Shown here: in pieces, positions 1 through 9,163 of the stretch
Numbering within the stretch: position 1 is the first letter of the stretch
Layout: the number at the start of each line of letters is the position of its first letter
Origin: Legionella qingyii
GTDB taxonomy: Bacteria > Pseudomonadota > Gammaproteobacteria > Legionellales > Legionellaceae
Length of the DNA: 64,000 nucleotides
NCBI RefSeq assembly: GCF_003184185.1
Contig: NZ_QHJG01000002.1
Span: forward strand, 173,930 to 237,929
Direction of reading: 5' to 3'
Program-made: the position numbers and the translations under genes
Notes under the pieces: model-generated
The model's database searches: none
What the model saw: only the letters and a program-made list of their open reading frames with translations
What the model was told of the DNA's origin: nothing

Positions 1-609
1 GTAAGAGATCTAGCAATAAAACAACAGGCACAACCTGAAGTACTTGAGAGCCAAATTGCTTCTTGGCAAGATTCTTCAACGCGACAGTTAGTATACTCTT
101 CCTTACCCAAAAAACAGATTTTAGATGATATTAACGATGAGATGCTCAATGATCCTCCTGTAGCAATTATTGATAAGGTCGTTGTGATTCCTAAATTGCA
201 AATGCAGAGCCTTGCAAAACAAGAGGCCAGAATTCCTGAGTCTGAGTTTCAACGTGAAAACCCAGAGTCAGATCTCAAGCGTGAATCAAAATTAGTTGAA
301 ATTCCAGCAACAAAACAGAATAAAGATAAGAAAGATCAATCTTCAAGTAATAATACAACTATCAACTTGTATACCATACAAGTCGCTGCGAGCCATAATA
401 AAAAAGATATAGAACGTTTTCAGCAGAATAATAAGTTACTTGCCGAAAATGCTAAAATAAGACATTTTACCAATGCTAAAGGTGTTTGGTATGTGCTGAC
501 GGTGGGGGAATATAAAAACAGGGCTGAAGCACAACGTAGCATAGGTAAGTTACCAACAGCTATAACTAAATTAAATCCTTGGGTTAGGCCTGTATCGAGT
601 CTTGGATAA
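1..609 (+). CDS. damX: DamX-like SPOR-domain protein, 3' end only
   Basis: The reading frame is open from base 1 to a stop at 607-609, so the 5' part lies outside the window. The visible 202 residues are a charged, low-complexity linker followed by a C-terminal SPOR domain (roughly the last 80 residues: YTIQVAAS at its start, WYVLTVGEYKNRAEA in the middle). SPOR domains bind septal peptidoglycan lacking stem peptides. The ending PWVRP matches the PWVR seen at the end of gammaproteobacterial DamX proteins, which take part in cell division. The internal ATG at 142 is in frame but is unlikely to be the start, because the frame continues upstream. The DamX identity is inferred from the SPOR tail; another SPOR protein is possible. 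Confidence 0.72.
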   Translation, partial: VRDLAIKQQAQPEVLESQIASWQDSSTRQLVYSSLPKKQILDDINDEMLNDPPVAIIDKVVVIPKLQMQSLAKQEARIPESEFQRENPESDLKRESKLVEIPATKQNKDKKDQSSSNNTTINLYTIQVAASHNKKDIERFQQNNKLLAENAKIRHFTNAKGVWYVLTVGEYKNRAEAQRSIGKLPTAITKLNPWVRPVSSLG

Positions 610-610
610 G

Positions 611-827
611 TTACCTAGGGCTGAACATAAAAAATCATTAGAACTGTAATAAGTGTTTACGCCCTACTCACTGAACGGCTGTATTTGGCACTTCTTCCTC
701 GAAAATCCAACCGTTTCCCAAGATCCAAGCATACTCCCTAAACGGTTACGAATTGTAGCCTGGTTGAAGTACGGGGTAACCCGGGTTACGGCGACTAAAA
801 ATTTGCGAGTTATACAGTGCTACAATC
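611..827. repeat. Intergenic stretch with degenerate dispersed palindrome
   Basis: No gene is credible here. It holds the perfect palindrome GTAACCCGGGTTAC at 776-789, preceded by TGTAGCCTGGTTGAAG. The same TAGCCTG...CGGAACCC theme recurs near 3581, 34961, 44492 and 52328, so this looks like a worn member of a dispersed REP-like family. It lies between convergent genes and could act as a weak terminator. Confidence 0.45.
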
Positions 828-1664
828 TTACTCTCGAATATTCAATGTTTGGGTTATTTGTTCAATACGTTCTTCTGCTGCTTCATAGATTTGTTTAAAG
901 AGATCAAAAAAATCAGTAAAAGACAGTTTCTCTAAGGAGTGGGCTGTTACACCATGAGGAGTACTTACACCTGCTCGTAATTGGGCAAAAGAGCGCCCAG
1001 ACTTTTTAGCAAGTTCTGCTGCACCAAACACAGATTCCAGGGCGATTTTTTCTGAGAGCTCTTCTGGGATACCTCTACTCATGGCCGCCTTTTGCAACGC
1101 TTCGAGAAATAGAAAGACATAAGCCGGAGCACAACCAATCGGGGCTGTAAGTGTGTCAAGCATGGATTCTTGCTCTACCCAAAAAGTGTATCCTACTTCA
1201 TTAAAAAGAGTTTCAATTAATTGTTTTTTTTCAGATGTTGTGAAGGAGTTAGCAAATAAAGCAGAGGTTCCCTTACAAAATTCAGTTGGAGTATTGGTCA
1301 TTACACGAATAACCCCCAGATTTTTCTTGTTGAGCCAACGAGTTATATTATCAATGTCTATTACACCTGCCAAAGAAATAATCATAGGTTCTCTTGATTG
1401 CATGGCTGGCGCAATTTCCTGACATACTTCCTGCATATATTGAGGTTTTACAGCAAAAATAAGGATCTCCGCGTTTTGAGCCGCTTCAATGTTGGTTTTT
1501 GCTGACTGCACGCCCAGTTCCTTAACTAAACGTTCTGATTTACTGGGATCGCGATTACTGAATGTTATTGAACTTGCAGGATATCCACTTTTAATGAGAC
1601 CACGTGCTAAAGCACTTCCTAAATGACCTGCACCAATGATAGAAATGGTATTAAACTTGAGCAT
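828..1664 (-). CDS. proC: Pyrroline-5-carboxylate reductase
   Basis: Catalyses NAD(P)H-dependent reduction of 1-pyrroline-5-carboxylate to proline, the last step of proline synthesis, in the cytosol. The 278 residues fit the family (about 270). The N-terminus has the Rossmann dinucleotide-binding motif IGAGHLGSALARGL (residues 10-23), and the ProC C-terminal signature appears as AELAKKSGRSFAQLRAGVSTPHGVT (given in part: LRAGVSTPHGVT near residue 230-245). In many gammaproteobacteria proC sits with yggS and yggT; here those two are about 27 kb away (28.2-29.6 kb), so the usual cluster has been split. The start at 1664 places the GxGxxG motif at the expected distance from the N-terminus. Confidence 0.93.
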   Translation of the reverse strand: MLKFNTISIIGAGHLGSALARGLIKSGYPASSITFSNRDPSKSERLVKELGVQSAKTNIEAAQNAEILIFAVKPQYMQEVCQEIAPAMQSREPMIISLAGVIDIDNITRWLNKKNLGVIRVMTNTPTEFCKGTSALFANSFTTSEKKQLIETLFNEVGYTFWVEQESMLDTLTAPIGCAPAYVFLFLEALQKAAMSRGIPEELSEKIALESVFGAAELAKKSGRSFAQLRAGVSTPHGVTAHSLEKLSFTDFFDLFKQIYEAAEERIEQITQTLNIRE

Positions 1665-1905
1665 ATTGACTTATATTTTAAATTTTATCCAAAAAGTACC
1701 AAGATGAAGGGGTGTCTGTCAAGAATAGATTGAGAAAGAGCAAATGAAAAATTACTATTTTACATTGAATATATTGCACATCCTGTTAAACTAAAAAAAG
1801 TTAAAAACGCCTATCCTGTCGGTTCTGTCATATCTTTTGTAAAATACTGTTGATAAGGTTAGATAGATAAATTAATTTATCGATTATTATGGATTAAAAA
1901 TAGAA

Positions 1906-3546
1906 ATGATGGAAACAGTACAGCTACAACAAGAAATCCATTCCAAGTGGCGTGATATAGATGGTTGGAACTATTATTTTTTATTGAAATTTGCTCTTTT
2001 ATGGGCTGGATATCTAAATTTTCATCCTTTTAATAATCTGGTTTTTTTGGCGTTTTTGTTGTTTCCATTACCTTCAAGACTACTCCATCGTTGTCGTAAT
2101 TGGATAGCTATTCCAATAGGTCTAGCGGTATTTTACAATGATACCTGGCTACCTGGTTTCAGTACAATTGCGAGTCAGTGGACAAATCTTTTGGCTTTCA
2201 ACTTCAGCTACCTTATTGACTTATTAAATCGAATTATTAATTGGGAACTGGTGGGAATGGCTTTTGTACTCTTAGTCGCCTACCTGTTTCTTTCTCAGTG
2301 GATTCGAATTACTTCGTTTACTGTAATTGCCTTAACTTGGCTAAACATTCTCACACTGACCGCCCCAACCATTAACCTTTCGCCAGTTCAAACCAAGAGC
2401 GTTACAAATAACGTTCTAGCTGAGACTGAAGTTAAGACGAGTGGAACAGAGCTCAGCAGTAATTTGCCACCTACCAATGAAAATCTTAATGCGTACTTGA
2501 ATCAATTTTATGAGCAGCAAAAAAAATTACGTACCTCTTTCCCCAGTTCTCTTGCTACTGATGCACAGACTTTTGACATAATTTTTATTCAGATCTGTTC
2601 GTTGGCTTGGGCAGATATAGAGGCCGTGCATTTAAGAGATCATCCTATATGGGGTAAATTTGATATTATGTTTAATGATTTTAATTCGGTTTCATCGTAT
2701 AGCGGTCCTGCAGCAATACGTTTATTACGTGCAAGCTGCGGCCAGACGCCACATGCGGATCTTTATAAACCAGTTGCTCAAGATTGTTATATTTTAGATA
2801 ACCTGGCTAAACTTGGTTTTTCTCTGGAGATGGTGCTTGACCATGATGGTTTATTTGATAATTTTCTTAAACAGATACAAGAATATGGTGGCTTAGCTAA
2901 TGTACCTTTAATGTCACGAGCAGGTATACCCCCTGATGTGCTTTCATTTGATGGAAAACTGCTTTCAGATGATAGTAAATTACAGGAGCGATGGATTAAG
3001 CAACGAAATCTCTCAGGTATGAAACGGAATGCTACCTATTTTAATGATATCTCACTCCATGATGGTAATACTTTTGTTGGAGAAAATAAACCGGCACCTT
3101 ATGAACCGCGAGCAAAAAGATTTTTAGATCAAACGATGAATTTTTTCACTGCATTAGAAAAGTCAGGTCATAAAGTGATGGTAGTTTTTATCCCGGATCA
3201 AGGAGATAATCTTGTTGGTGATAAATTACAAATGCCAGGTTTACGTGATATTCCTGGCCCGAGTGTTACTCATGTTCCTGTAGGTATTAAATTTATTGGG
3301 ATGAAAGCAAAGCCTGCACAAATCCAAATAAATGATCCAAGCAGTTATTTGGCTGTTTCAGAATTAATTGCTCGTTTGATTGATGGAAAAATCTTTAATC
3401 AGGATTATGTAAGTTTAGAAACATTAACACAAAACTTGCCAAAGACCCCCTTTGTTTCATCCAATCAAGGCGTAACTGTGATGAAATATCAAGATAAATT
3501 TTATATTTTATTGAAAGGTGAAAGTAACTGGGTACCTTATCCTTAG
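1906..3546 (+). CDS. bcsG: Cellulose phosphoethanolamine transferase BcsG
   Basis: BcsG of enterobacteria is an inner-membrane protein of the alkaline-phosphatase superfamily that moves phosphoethanolamine from lipid to cellulose. The 546 residues match the family (about 559). N-terminal membrane helices run to about residue 155, followed by a periplasmic catalytic domain. Alignment from memory with E. coli BcsG is good over the whole domain: C231 matches zinc ligand Cys243, S266 in SYSGPAA matches nucleophile Ser278, and H385 in LHDGN matches His396. At the Glu442-His443 pair, however, this protein has D431-Q432 (bases 3196-3201, motif IPDQGD). It is the first gene of a split cellulose locus and converges on bcsC. 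Family assignment is firm; activity is uncertain because of the DQ substitution. Confidence 0.9.
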   Translation: MMETVQLQQEIHSKWRDIDGWNYYFLLKFALLWAGYLNFHPFNNLVFLAFLLFPLPSRLLHRCRNWIAIPIGLAVFYNDTWLPGFSTIASQWTNLLAFNFSYLIDLLNRIINWELVGMAFVLLVAYLFLSQWIRITSFTVIALTWLNILTLTAPTINLSPVQTKSVTNNVLAETEVKTSGTELSSNLPPTNENLNAYLNQFYEQQKKLRTSFPSSLATDAQTFDIIFIQICSLAWADIEAVHLRDHPIWGKFDIMFNDFNSVSSYSGPAAIRLLRASCGQTPHADLYKPVAQDCYILDNLAKLGFSLEMVLDHDGLFDNFLKQIQEYGGLANVPLMSRAGIPPDVLSFDGKLLSDDSKLQERWIKQRNLSGMKRNATYFNDISLHDGNTFVGENKPAPYEPRAKRFLDQTMNFFTALEKSGHKVMVVFIPDQGDNLVGDKLQMPGLRDIPGPSVTHVPVGIKFIGMKAKPAQIQINDPSSYLAVSELIARLIDGKIFNQDYVSLETLTQNLPKTPFVSSNQGVTVMKYQDKFYILLKGESNWVPYP

Positions 3547-3580
3547 CAATTACTAATTAACCTATTCAAATGAGGAGCAG

Positions 3581-3647
3581 GGTGAAACGCAACGTAACCT
3601 GGGATTGAGCGGTTTCTTCATTTTTAAAACCCGAGTAACATTTCACC
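3581..3647. repeat. Imperfect hairpin / dispersed palindrome between bcsG and bcsC
   Basis: GGTGAAA at 3581-3587 pairs with TTTCACC at 3641-3647, with further partial pairing of the inner GTAACCTGGG and CCCGAGTAAC segments. It lies between two convergent genes and may terminate both. Its core resembles the TAGCCTG/AACCCGGGTT family seen elsewhere in the window. Confidence 0.4.
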
Positions 3648-3667
3648 AGCTAACAATTAAAGGTATA

Positions 3668-6600
3668 TCATCTAAAGTTGGAGTAGGGTATTAGTGGGAC
3701 AATAGGCATGTCCATGTCACCTTGCCAACCTTCGAATGAGTAACGAAGAAAGAGAGAGAGATGGCTAGGCGTATAATCTGTTGATTGTTGGATATCTACC
3801 AGTCCCCCTATAATAAAATGCGAACCTAGCCGACGTTCTATTAATGCGTGGTATGAGTAACCGTAACCTACGCTAGGCCCACCAGTTTGAATGGAGTTTT
3901 GTGTAGTGTCAAAATTTGGAATAAGGTTGGGTAGTGGATATGAAACAAGATCTTGGGTTACCGCACGTGACCAGGTTACTGTGCCTCCTAACTCATAAGA
4001 CCAGTTTGCGACTCGTCGTCGATAATTAATTGGGACTGTAAATGATAAAAAAAAGTCAGGGCTATAATATCCGCCTTGTCCAATATTAAAGCCGTATAGA
4101 TTCTTATCATAGTGCCAGACCATATTTGTAAGTCCGATGATAAAACGGCGATTATCTTCATTGATTATTTTATAATAATAACCATCCAATAAAAGAATAC
4201 GGGTATTAGACTCAACATTTTTCCCAGTTAATTCACTACCAATGATATTTGCCCAGAAACCATTTGCTTCGCCCCGATCATAACTGAGCGATAAAGTAAG
4301 TCCCGTAGCAACAACCCCGCCCCATGCAATTCCTGTATTTGGATCAACTGCTCCTGCAAAAGAAAGTAGCGTGTTAGTCATTGGGCGTTGTGATGCCGTA
4401 ATCGTCCAGCCAATATGTCGTATTTCACCGCTATAATTGATACCCCCAATCCAATTTCCCACAGGAAATCCTATAGGTGTTTCGCCAATATCAAATCCCC
4501 AAGTTGGATTTTGCCATCCTCCGTCCCAGCCAATACCCTTAGCTCGTTGTGCGATGCCAGTAGTGCATCCATTAATCGCACAAGTGCCAAAATCATCAAA
4601 ATAAACTCCATTGACTGTAGTAAAACTTCCTGCACTTAAATTGACTCTATCAGCTCTTAAAAATGCACGACCGTTGGCATAACCCCAATCTGCTTGAGCT
4701 ATGGTATCTTCGGCACGCAATTCGGAGGTCCCAGCTGTACCTGCCAATCGCCAATAATCTTCGTCTACAGTAATGCGTGTTTCTTGCTGCTGATAAAGTA
4801 GGGCTGACTCAGAACGGATGCTGCGTTTTAGCCAATCATCCTCTACATGATTACGGGTCAGCCAAGTATAATAGTCGTTGCTGGCAGGCCATATTGATGT
4901 TATCTTGCTTTGGAGCATGGATCTTTTGTAATCTTCTTGTGCTAATTTTGGTATTCTAAGTTGTGTTTCCAAGCGGGCTGCATCACGCATGATCAGCGCA
5001 CTATCTTGGCTGGGTGCCGCATGAATGCTTTCTTTTTTGATTTGGTTAAACATAGCTAATGCTTTTTGAGGCTCCCCTACAGCATTCCAAGCATTTGCTA
5101 TTTTTCTTTGCATGTTGGGATTGAACCTTAATTCCATTTCTCGTAAATGTTCTAGCAATTGGCGTGCTTCACTCTTTTTTCCTAGAGCGATTAGTGACTC
5201 TATAACCCCGAGATTTGCATCAGCATTAAGTGGTTCATGAATTTTCACATCTTGATAATAGTCTAGTGCTTTTACAAATTTACCATCCAATAAAGCCCAA
5301 TCTGCTAAAGTGAGTTTAATGGGAGTGATTTGCTTTTGACTCATTAAATAAGCTTCTGCACCTTGTATATTGCCGCTATCTCGCAACTGCTGTGCATGTT
5401 GTAAAATCAATTCAGTAGATATCCGTTCTGCCAACTGATGCATGCCTACATTCCATTGTTTTTGTGGAATGGTATGAAGATGAGCCAATGCTTTTTGCAA
5501 CTGATCAGTGCTCGATAAATAAAGTGCATAAGCATATACTTGAACCGGATTCATTTTTTGTTTTGCTATCAATCGTTGAAACAACTCATCTGCTTTTTTG
5601 GATTGACCTATATGGTTCAACGCTAAGGCTAAATGATAAGTTAACCAAACATCATCTGGAGCAATTTTTAGTGCTTGGGTGTACCTCTCTATTGCTTTTA
5701 TCCATTTGTTTGTTTTTTCAAGTTGTTCTGCTTGTTCTTGGAACGAAGAACTCTCCAAACTGAGCATTGCGTCTTTAAATTTTAATTTTAGATCTTCGGG
5801 TAAACTATTTAGGTAATTTAATGCCTTTTGTAATGATTGACGTTTGTAGATGCCAAGTAGCCCATAGATTGCACTACTTTTGCCTGGGCTAACGAGTAAA
5901 GCTTGTTTAAATGCTTTTTCTGAATCGACAAAATTCTTTCGGGCAAAACCTACTTCACCTACTCCTACCCAAGCATCATAATTCGTCTTATCAAGTAGGA
6001 GTGCTTGCTGATATCTTTTTTCAGCCAAATCCATATTACCCGATTGAAATGCGATTTCTCCACTAGAAACCCATAAATCTGAAAGGGTTTCTTTGAGGGC
6101 ATAGGACCAATTATCTTGATTGTTACTACTCGAATAAACTTGATGTTCATTCAAATAATTATATATTTCTTGCAGGTGATTGAACGCATTTTGGCGTTGC
6201 GCTGGAATTCTGGATAAGATGCGCCAATATTCAGCACTTAATTCAGGAGTGGGAAAAACCCCATGAAATAGCGCATCGTATTGAGTTTTAGCCAAATCGA
6301 GATGCCCAGACATCGCCATTACTCTTGCTCGCTGAAGTTTTTGCTTTGTATCTTCTTCAGTTAGAAATAAGCTCATTTGAGCCTGTTTGTAATCCATTGA
6401 ATTAGGTGCCTTCTGCCTTAATAGTTCAAGCAGCTCTTCTGCGAGAATTAGGTTTTTTTGCCGTATAGCTAGTCTAATTCGCGCTGCAAGAACATCAGGG
6501 TCATTAGGGGCGATCAATTGTAAGCGATTTAGCGAATTCTTCACAAAATCATCACGATAATAGGTTTCACCCCAAATCACCTGATTCAATAGAAATTGTT

Positions 6601-6676
6601 TCGGATTAATATCAACAGCATGCGCTTTTAAAACGATTATGCTAAACAAACATAGAGCGAATCTTGCTATAAGCAT
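3668..6676 (-). CDS. bcsC: Cellulose export protein BcsC (TPR plus outer-membrane barrel)
   Basis: Exports the glucan chain across periplasm and outer membrane. The 1002 residues begin with a signal peptide (cleavage likely after KAHA, residue about 20). A long series of tetratricopeptide repeats follows (for example AEKRYQQALLLDKTNYDAWV near residue 217), and from about residue 650 there is a C-terminal BCSC barrel domain rich in aromatic beta-strand segments. E. coli BcsC is somewhat longer (about 1157), so this copy has fewer TPRs. Its start codon overlaps the pgi stop as TAATG, so translation is probably coupled to pgi. It forms an operon with galU and pgi. Confidence 0.9.
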   Translation of the reverse strand: MLIARFALCLFSIIVLKAHAVDINPKQFLLNQVIWGETYYRDDFVKNSLNRLQLIAPNDPDVLAARIRLAIRQKNLILAEELLELLRQKAPNSMDYKQAQMSLFLTEEDTKQKLQRARVMAMSGHLDLAKTQYDALFHGVFPTPELSAEYWRILSRIPAQRQNAFNHLQEIYNYLNEHQVYSSSNNQDNWSYALKETLSDLWVSSGEIAFQSGNMDLAEKRYQQALLLDKTNYDAWVGVGEVGFARKNFVDSEKAFKQALLVSPGKSSAIYGLLGIYKRQSLQKALNYLNSLPEDLKLKFKDAMLSLESSSFQEQAEQLEKTNKWIKAIERYTQALKIAPDDVWLTYHLALALNHIGQSKKADELFQRLIAKQKMNPVQVYAYALYLSSTDQLQKALAHLHTIPQKQWNVGMHQLAERISTELILQHAQQLRDSGNIQGAEAYLMSQKQITPIKLTLADWALLDGKFVKALDYYQDVKIHEPLNADANLGVIESLIALGKKSEARQLLEHLREMELRFNPNMQRKIANAWNAVGEPQKALAMFNQIKKESIHAAPSQDSALIMRDAARLETQLRIPKLAQEDYKRSMLQSKITSIWPASNDYYTWLTRNHVEDDWLKRSIRSESALLYQQQETRITVDEDYWRLAGTAGTSELRAEDTIAQADWGYANGRAFLRADRVNLSAGSFTTVNGVYFDDFGTCAINGCTTGIAQRAKGIGWDGGWQNPTWGFDIGETPIGFPVGNWIGGINYSGEIRHIGWTITASQRPMTNTLLSFAGAVDPNTGIAWGGVVATGLTLSLSYDRGEANGFWANIIGSELTGKNVESNTRILLLDGYYYKIINEDNRRFIIGLTNMVWHYDKNLYGFNIGQGGYYSPDFFLSFTVPINYRRRVANWSYELGGTVTWSRAVTQDLVSYPLPNLIPNFDTTQNSIQTGGPSVGYGYSYHALIERRLGSHFIIGGLVDIQQSTDYTPSHLSLFLRYSFEGWQGDMDMPIVPLIPYSNFR

Positions 6677-8139
6677 TAACTAATCCATTGATTCTGTCTA
6701 AATAGTTCTTTAGCGCTTTCAACTCCAGGTTGATCAAATGAATTGATATTCCAAATAACACCCTGGACAAAAATTTTATGTTCATATAAGGCAATTAATG
6801 AGCCAAGAGTTCGTGGAGAGCAATCGTTCATGCTGAGAAGATTTACAGGAATTTCCCCTGGAATGTAACTGTGAGGATTCTCACTATGATTTCCACCTTT
6901 TATTAAGACTTCCTTGTGAGCATGACATATTTTATTAATTACACTATCATCGAAACTACGAAGATAAATTAAATCAGCCGCTATTTTATTAGTTCCTTGA
7001 CACAATAGCTGGTAGTAACTGTGTTGTGCATGATTACCCAAGCCTCCCCAGATAATGGGGCCAGTTGCATATTCTACTCTACGACCCTGCTTGTTTATTG
7101 ATTTTCCATTACTTTCCATATCAAGTTGTTGAAGATAAGGAACAAAATATTGTAAGTCTTGGGAGTAAGTCATAACTAACAAGTTATGAATGTTTAAAAA
7201 ATTAATGTCCCATATTCCTAATAAAGCCAAAAGAACCGGTAAATTTTTATTAAAATGCTCGGTGCAGAAATGCATATCCATATGGTATGCCCCATCAAGG
7301 ATTTCTGAAAAATGTTCAAAACCGATGGCAATACAGGAAATTAAATTAATTGCCGAGCAGAAGGAATAGCGTCCTCCAACCCAATCCCATATAGGAAGAA
7401 TAGTTTCAAACCCCATTTCTTCTGCTTTCTTAACATTTGCAGTGATTGCGATAAAATGTTGATTAAAATGTTGTTTCTGATTGATCCACGATAAGGCATT
7501 TTGGAAATGAGATAAGGTTTCCGGTGTAGTAAATGACTTCGAGGAAATAATAAATAGCGTGGTTTCGGGATTTAGTTTTTTAGTCACGCGTGGAAATGCG
7601 TTTGGATCTAAATCGGAAATAAAATGAAAGTCTAATTTGTCCGTTACTATATCACTTAATGCATTGATACAAAATAAGGGGCCAAGCATAGAGCCGCCTA
7701 TTCCTATATTAATTACATCAGTAATAGGCTTACCAGAATAACCAAGCCACTCCCCATTTCGAATTTTTGTGGAAATAAGCTTCATCGAGTTACGAACATT
7801 GACTATATCAGTAATAATATTCTTCTCATTTACTAATAAGACTTTATTGTCAGGGGCACGAAGAGCTGTATGTAAGGCTGGCCTATTTTCGGTATTATTA
7901 ATAGGCTTTCCACTCATCATGGCATTAATGTTCTCATGCAGATTACATTCATTAGCAAGTTCAATAAGTGAATCCATGATCTGGGCATTAACGTGTTGTC
8001 CACTGTAGTCCAGAGTAATGTTGTCACTAGATATAGAGAAAATTTTTGCTTCTGGATTTTGACTATTGTATGTTTTGGCCAATTTTTCGAGTTTTTTCCA
8101 GGAGTTCATTTTCGTAAGTTGTTCCATATACATTCTCAA
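6676..8139 (-). CDS. pgi: Glucose-6-phosphate isomerase, divergent active site
   Basis: Family enzyme interconverting glucose-6-P and fructose-6-P; here it would supply glucose-6-P for UDP-glucose and cellulose. The 487 residues are shorter than the E. coli protein (549). Conserved landmarks are SSKSFTTPET (about 199-208), WDWVGGRYS (251-259), MESNGKS (341-347) and the C-terminal LGSLIALYEHKIFVQG. Two departures are visible. GIGGSMLGP carries M where most have D. The signature normally reading GExGTNGQH is GGLGNHAQH here, so G366 stands where the catalytic Glu (rabbit Glu357) is expected. The catalytic-His region (rabbit His388) is also not recognisable. It lies 10 nt after galU and overlaps bcsC. 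This may be a lineage-typical form, so function is likely but not certain. Confidence 0.82.
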   Translation of the reverse strand: MRMYMEQLTKMNSWKKLEKLAKTYNSQNPEAKIFSISSDNITLDYSGQHVNAQIMDSLIELANECNLHENINAMMSGKPINNTENRPALHTALRAPDNKVLLVNEKNIITDIVNVRNSMKLISTKIRNGEWLGYSGKPITDVINIGIGGSMLGPLFCINALSDIVTDKLDFHFISDLDPNAFPRVTKKLNPETTLFIISSKSFTTPETLSHFQNALSWINQKQHFNQHFIAITANVKKAEEMGFETILPIWDWVGGRYSFCSAINLISCIAIGFEHFSEILDGAYHMDMHFCTEHFNKNLPVLLALLGIWDINFLNIHNLLVMTYSQDLQYFVPYLQQLDMESNGKSINKQGRRVEYATGPIIWGGLGNHAQHSYYQLLCQGTNKIAADLIYLRSFDDSVINKICHAHKEVLIKGGNHSENPHSYIPGEIPVNLLSMNDCSPRTLGSLIALYEHKIFVQGVIWNINSFDQPGVESAKELFRQNQWIS

Positions 8140-8149
8140 TCTAAATTAT

Positions 8150-9037
8150 TTAAGTTAAAAGCCACTCGGAAAAATTTTTTCCCTCAGTAGGGTGCTCTTT
8201 TCCTAAGTCTACATTCGCTTTAAGAAAACCGAGGACATTTCCACAATCATATCGTTTTCCTTCATAAGGTAATGCTAAAACAGTTTCCTTCTTTACTAAC
8301 CCATTAATTGCATCAGTTAATTGAATTTCTTTATGGTCCATACGTGGCAACATTCTAATTTGCTCGAAAATACCCGGAGTTAGAACATAACGGCCAACGA
8401 TTGCAATATTTGATGCAGCAAGGTGGGGTTTAGGTTTTTCCTCCAGATGGTGTATGCTCAAAAGGCCTTGTTCCCAAGGCGCGCCTTGAATAATACCATA
8501 GCACTCTGTTAATTCTTGAGGAACATTTTCTACCGCGATAATACTATGCCCATACCGCTCATGCATTTGGGTTAATTGTTGGATAACAGGTGGTGTATTT
8601 GTCATTAAGTCATCAGCAAGAATTACAGCAAATGCTTCATTGCAAACGATTTGTTCAACACATAAAACGGCATGTCCCAGACCAAGGGGCCTTGCCTGTC
8701 GTACATAAAAACATTCCATGTCATCAGGTGTTACTGATTTAACTATAGATAAAAGTTCATTTTTATGATGAAGTTCTAATTCATTTTCAAGCTGATAGGC
8801 AAGATCAAAATGATCTTCAATGGCACGTTTATTATGACATGTGACAAAAATCATTTGGCGTATGCCGGCAGCATAAGCTTCTTCAACCGCATATTGAATC
8901 AAAGGTTTGTTGACTACAGTTAACATTTCTTTGGGGGCTGCTTTCGTTGCGGGTAAAAATCGAGTCCCTAAACCAGCTACTGGAAATACCGCTTTACGTA
9001 TTCGTGGAAATGTTGCATTCATTGCTAATCTATCCAT
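8150..9037 (-). CDS. galU: UTP-glucose-1-phosphate uridylyltransferase
   Basis: Makes UDP-glucose, the BcsA substrate, from glucose-1-P and UTP. The 295 residues fit the family (about 300). The nucleotidyltransferase signature FPVAGLGTRFLPATKAAPKE lies near residues 18-37 and VVNKPLIQYAVEEA follows. ILADDL and the sugar-binding GKRYDCGN motif near residue 270 are also present. ATG at 9037 and an in-frame ATG five codons later (MNATF) are both possible starts. First gene of galU-pgi-bcsC; the 126-bp gap to the divergent truD must hold its promoter. Placing UDP-glucose supply with cellulose export suggests the operon serves the cellulose pathway. Confidence 0.93.
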   Translation of the reverse strand: MDRLAMNATFPRIRKAVFPVAGLGTRFLPATKAAPKEMLTVVNKPLIQYAVEEAYAAGIRQMIFVTCHNKRAIEDHFDLAYQLENELELHHKNELLSIVKSVTPDDMECFYVRQARPLGLGHAVLCVEQIVCNEAFAVILADDLMTNTPPVIQQLTQMHERYGHSIIAVENVPQELTECYGIIQGAPWEQGLLSIHHLEEKPKPHLAASNIAIVGRYVLTPGIFEQIRMLPRMDHKEIQLTDAINGLVKKETVLALPYEGKRYDCGNVLGFLKANVDLGKEHPTEGKNFSEWLLT

Positions 9038-9163
9038 TTAGTAACAATTAATATAAATTGTGCAGCAAATATTTGAGTATGCACTTAAAATTTTTTGATT
9101 TATATAGTTTTTTATCAAATTTTTGGTAAAAGGTAGAGTAAATTTCAGCAAGGGTTGTTGTCA

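Noticed and set aside
653..898. 81-codon open frame overlapping the end of proC
   Set aside because: Lies on repeat-like DNA and the proC 3' end in antisense; no ribosome-binding site and unnatural composition.
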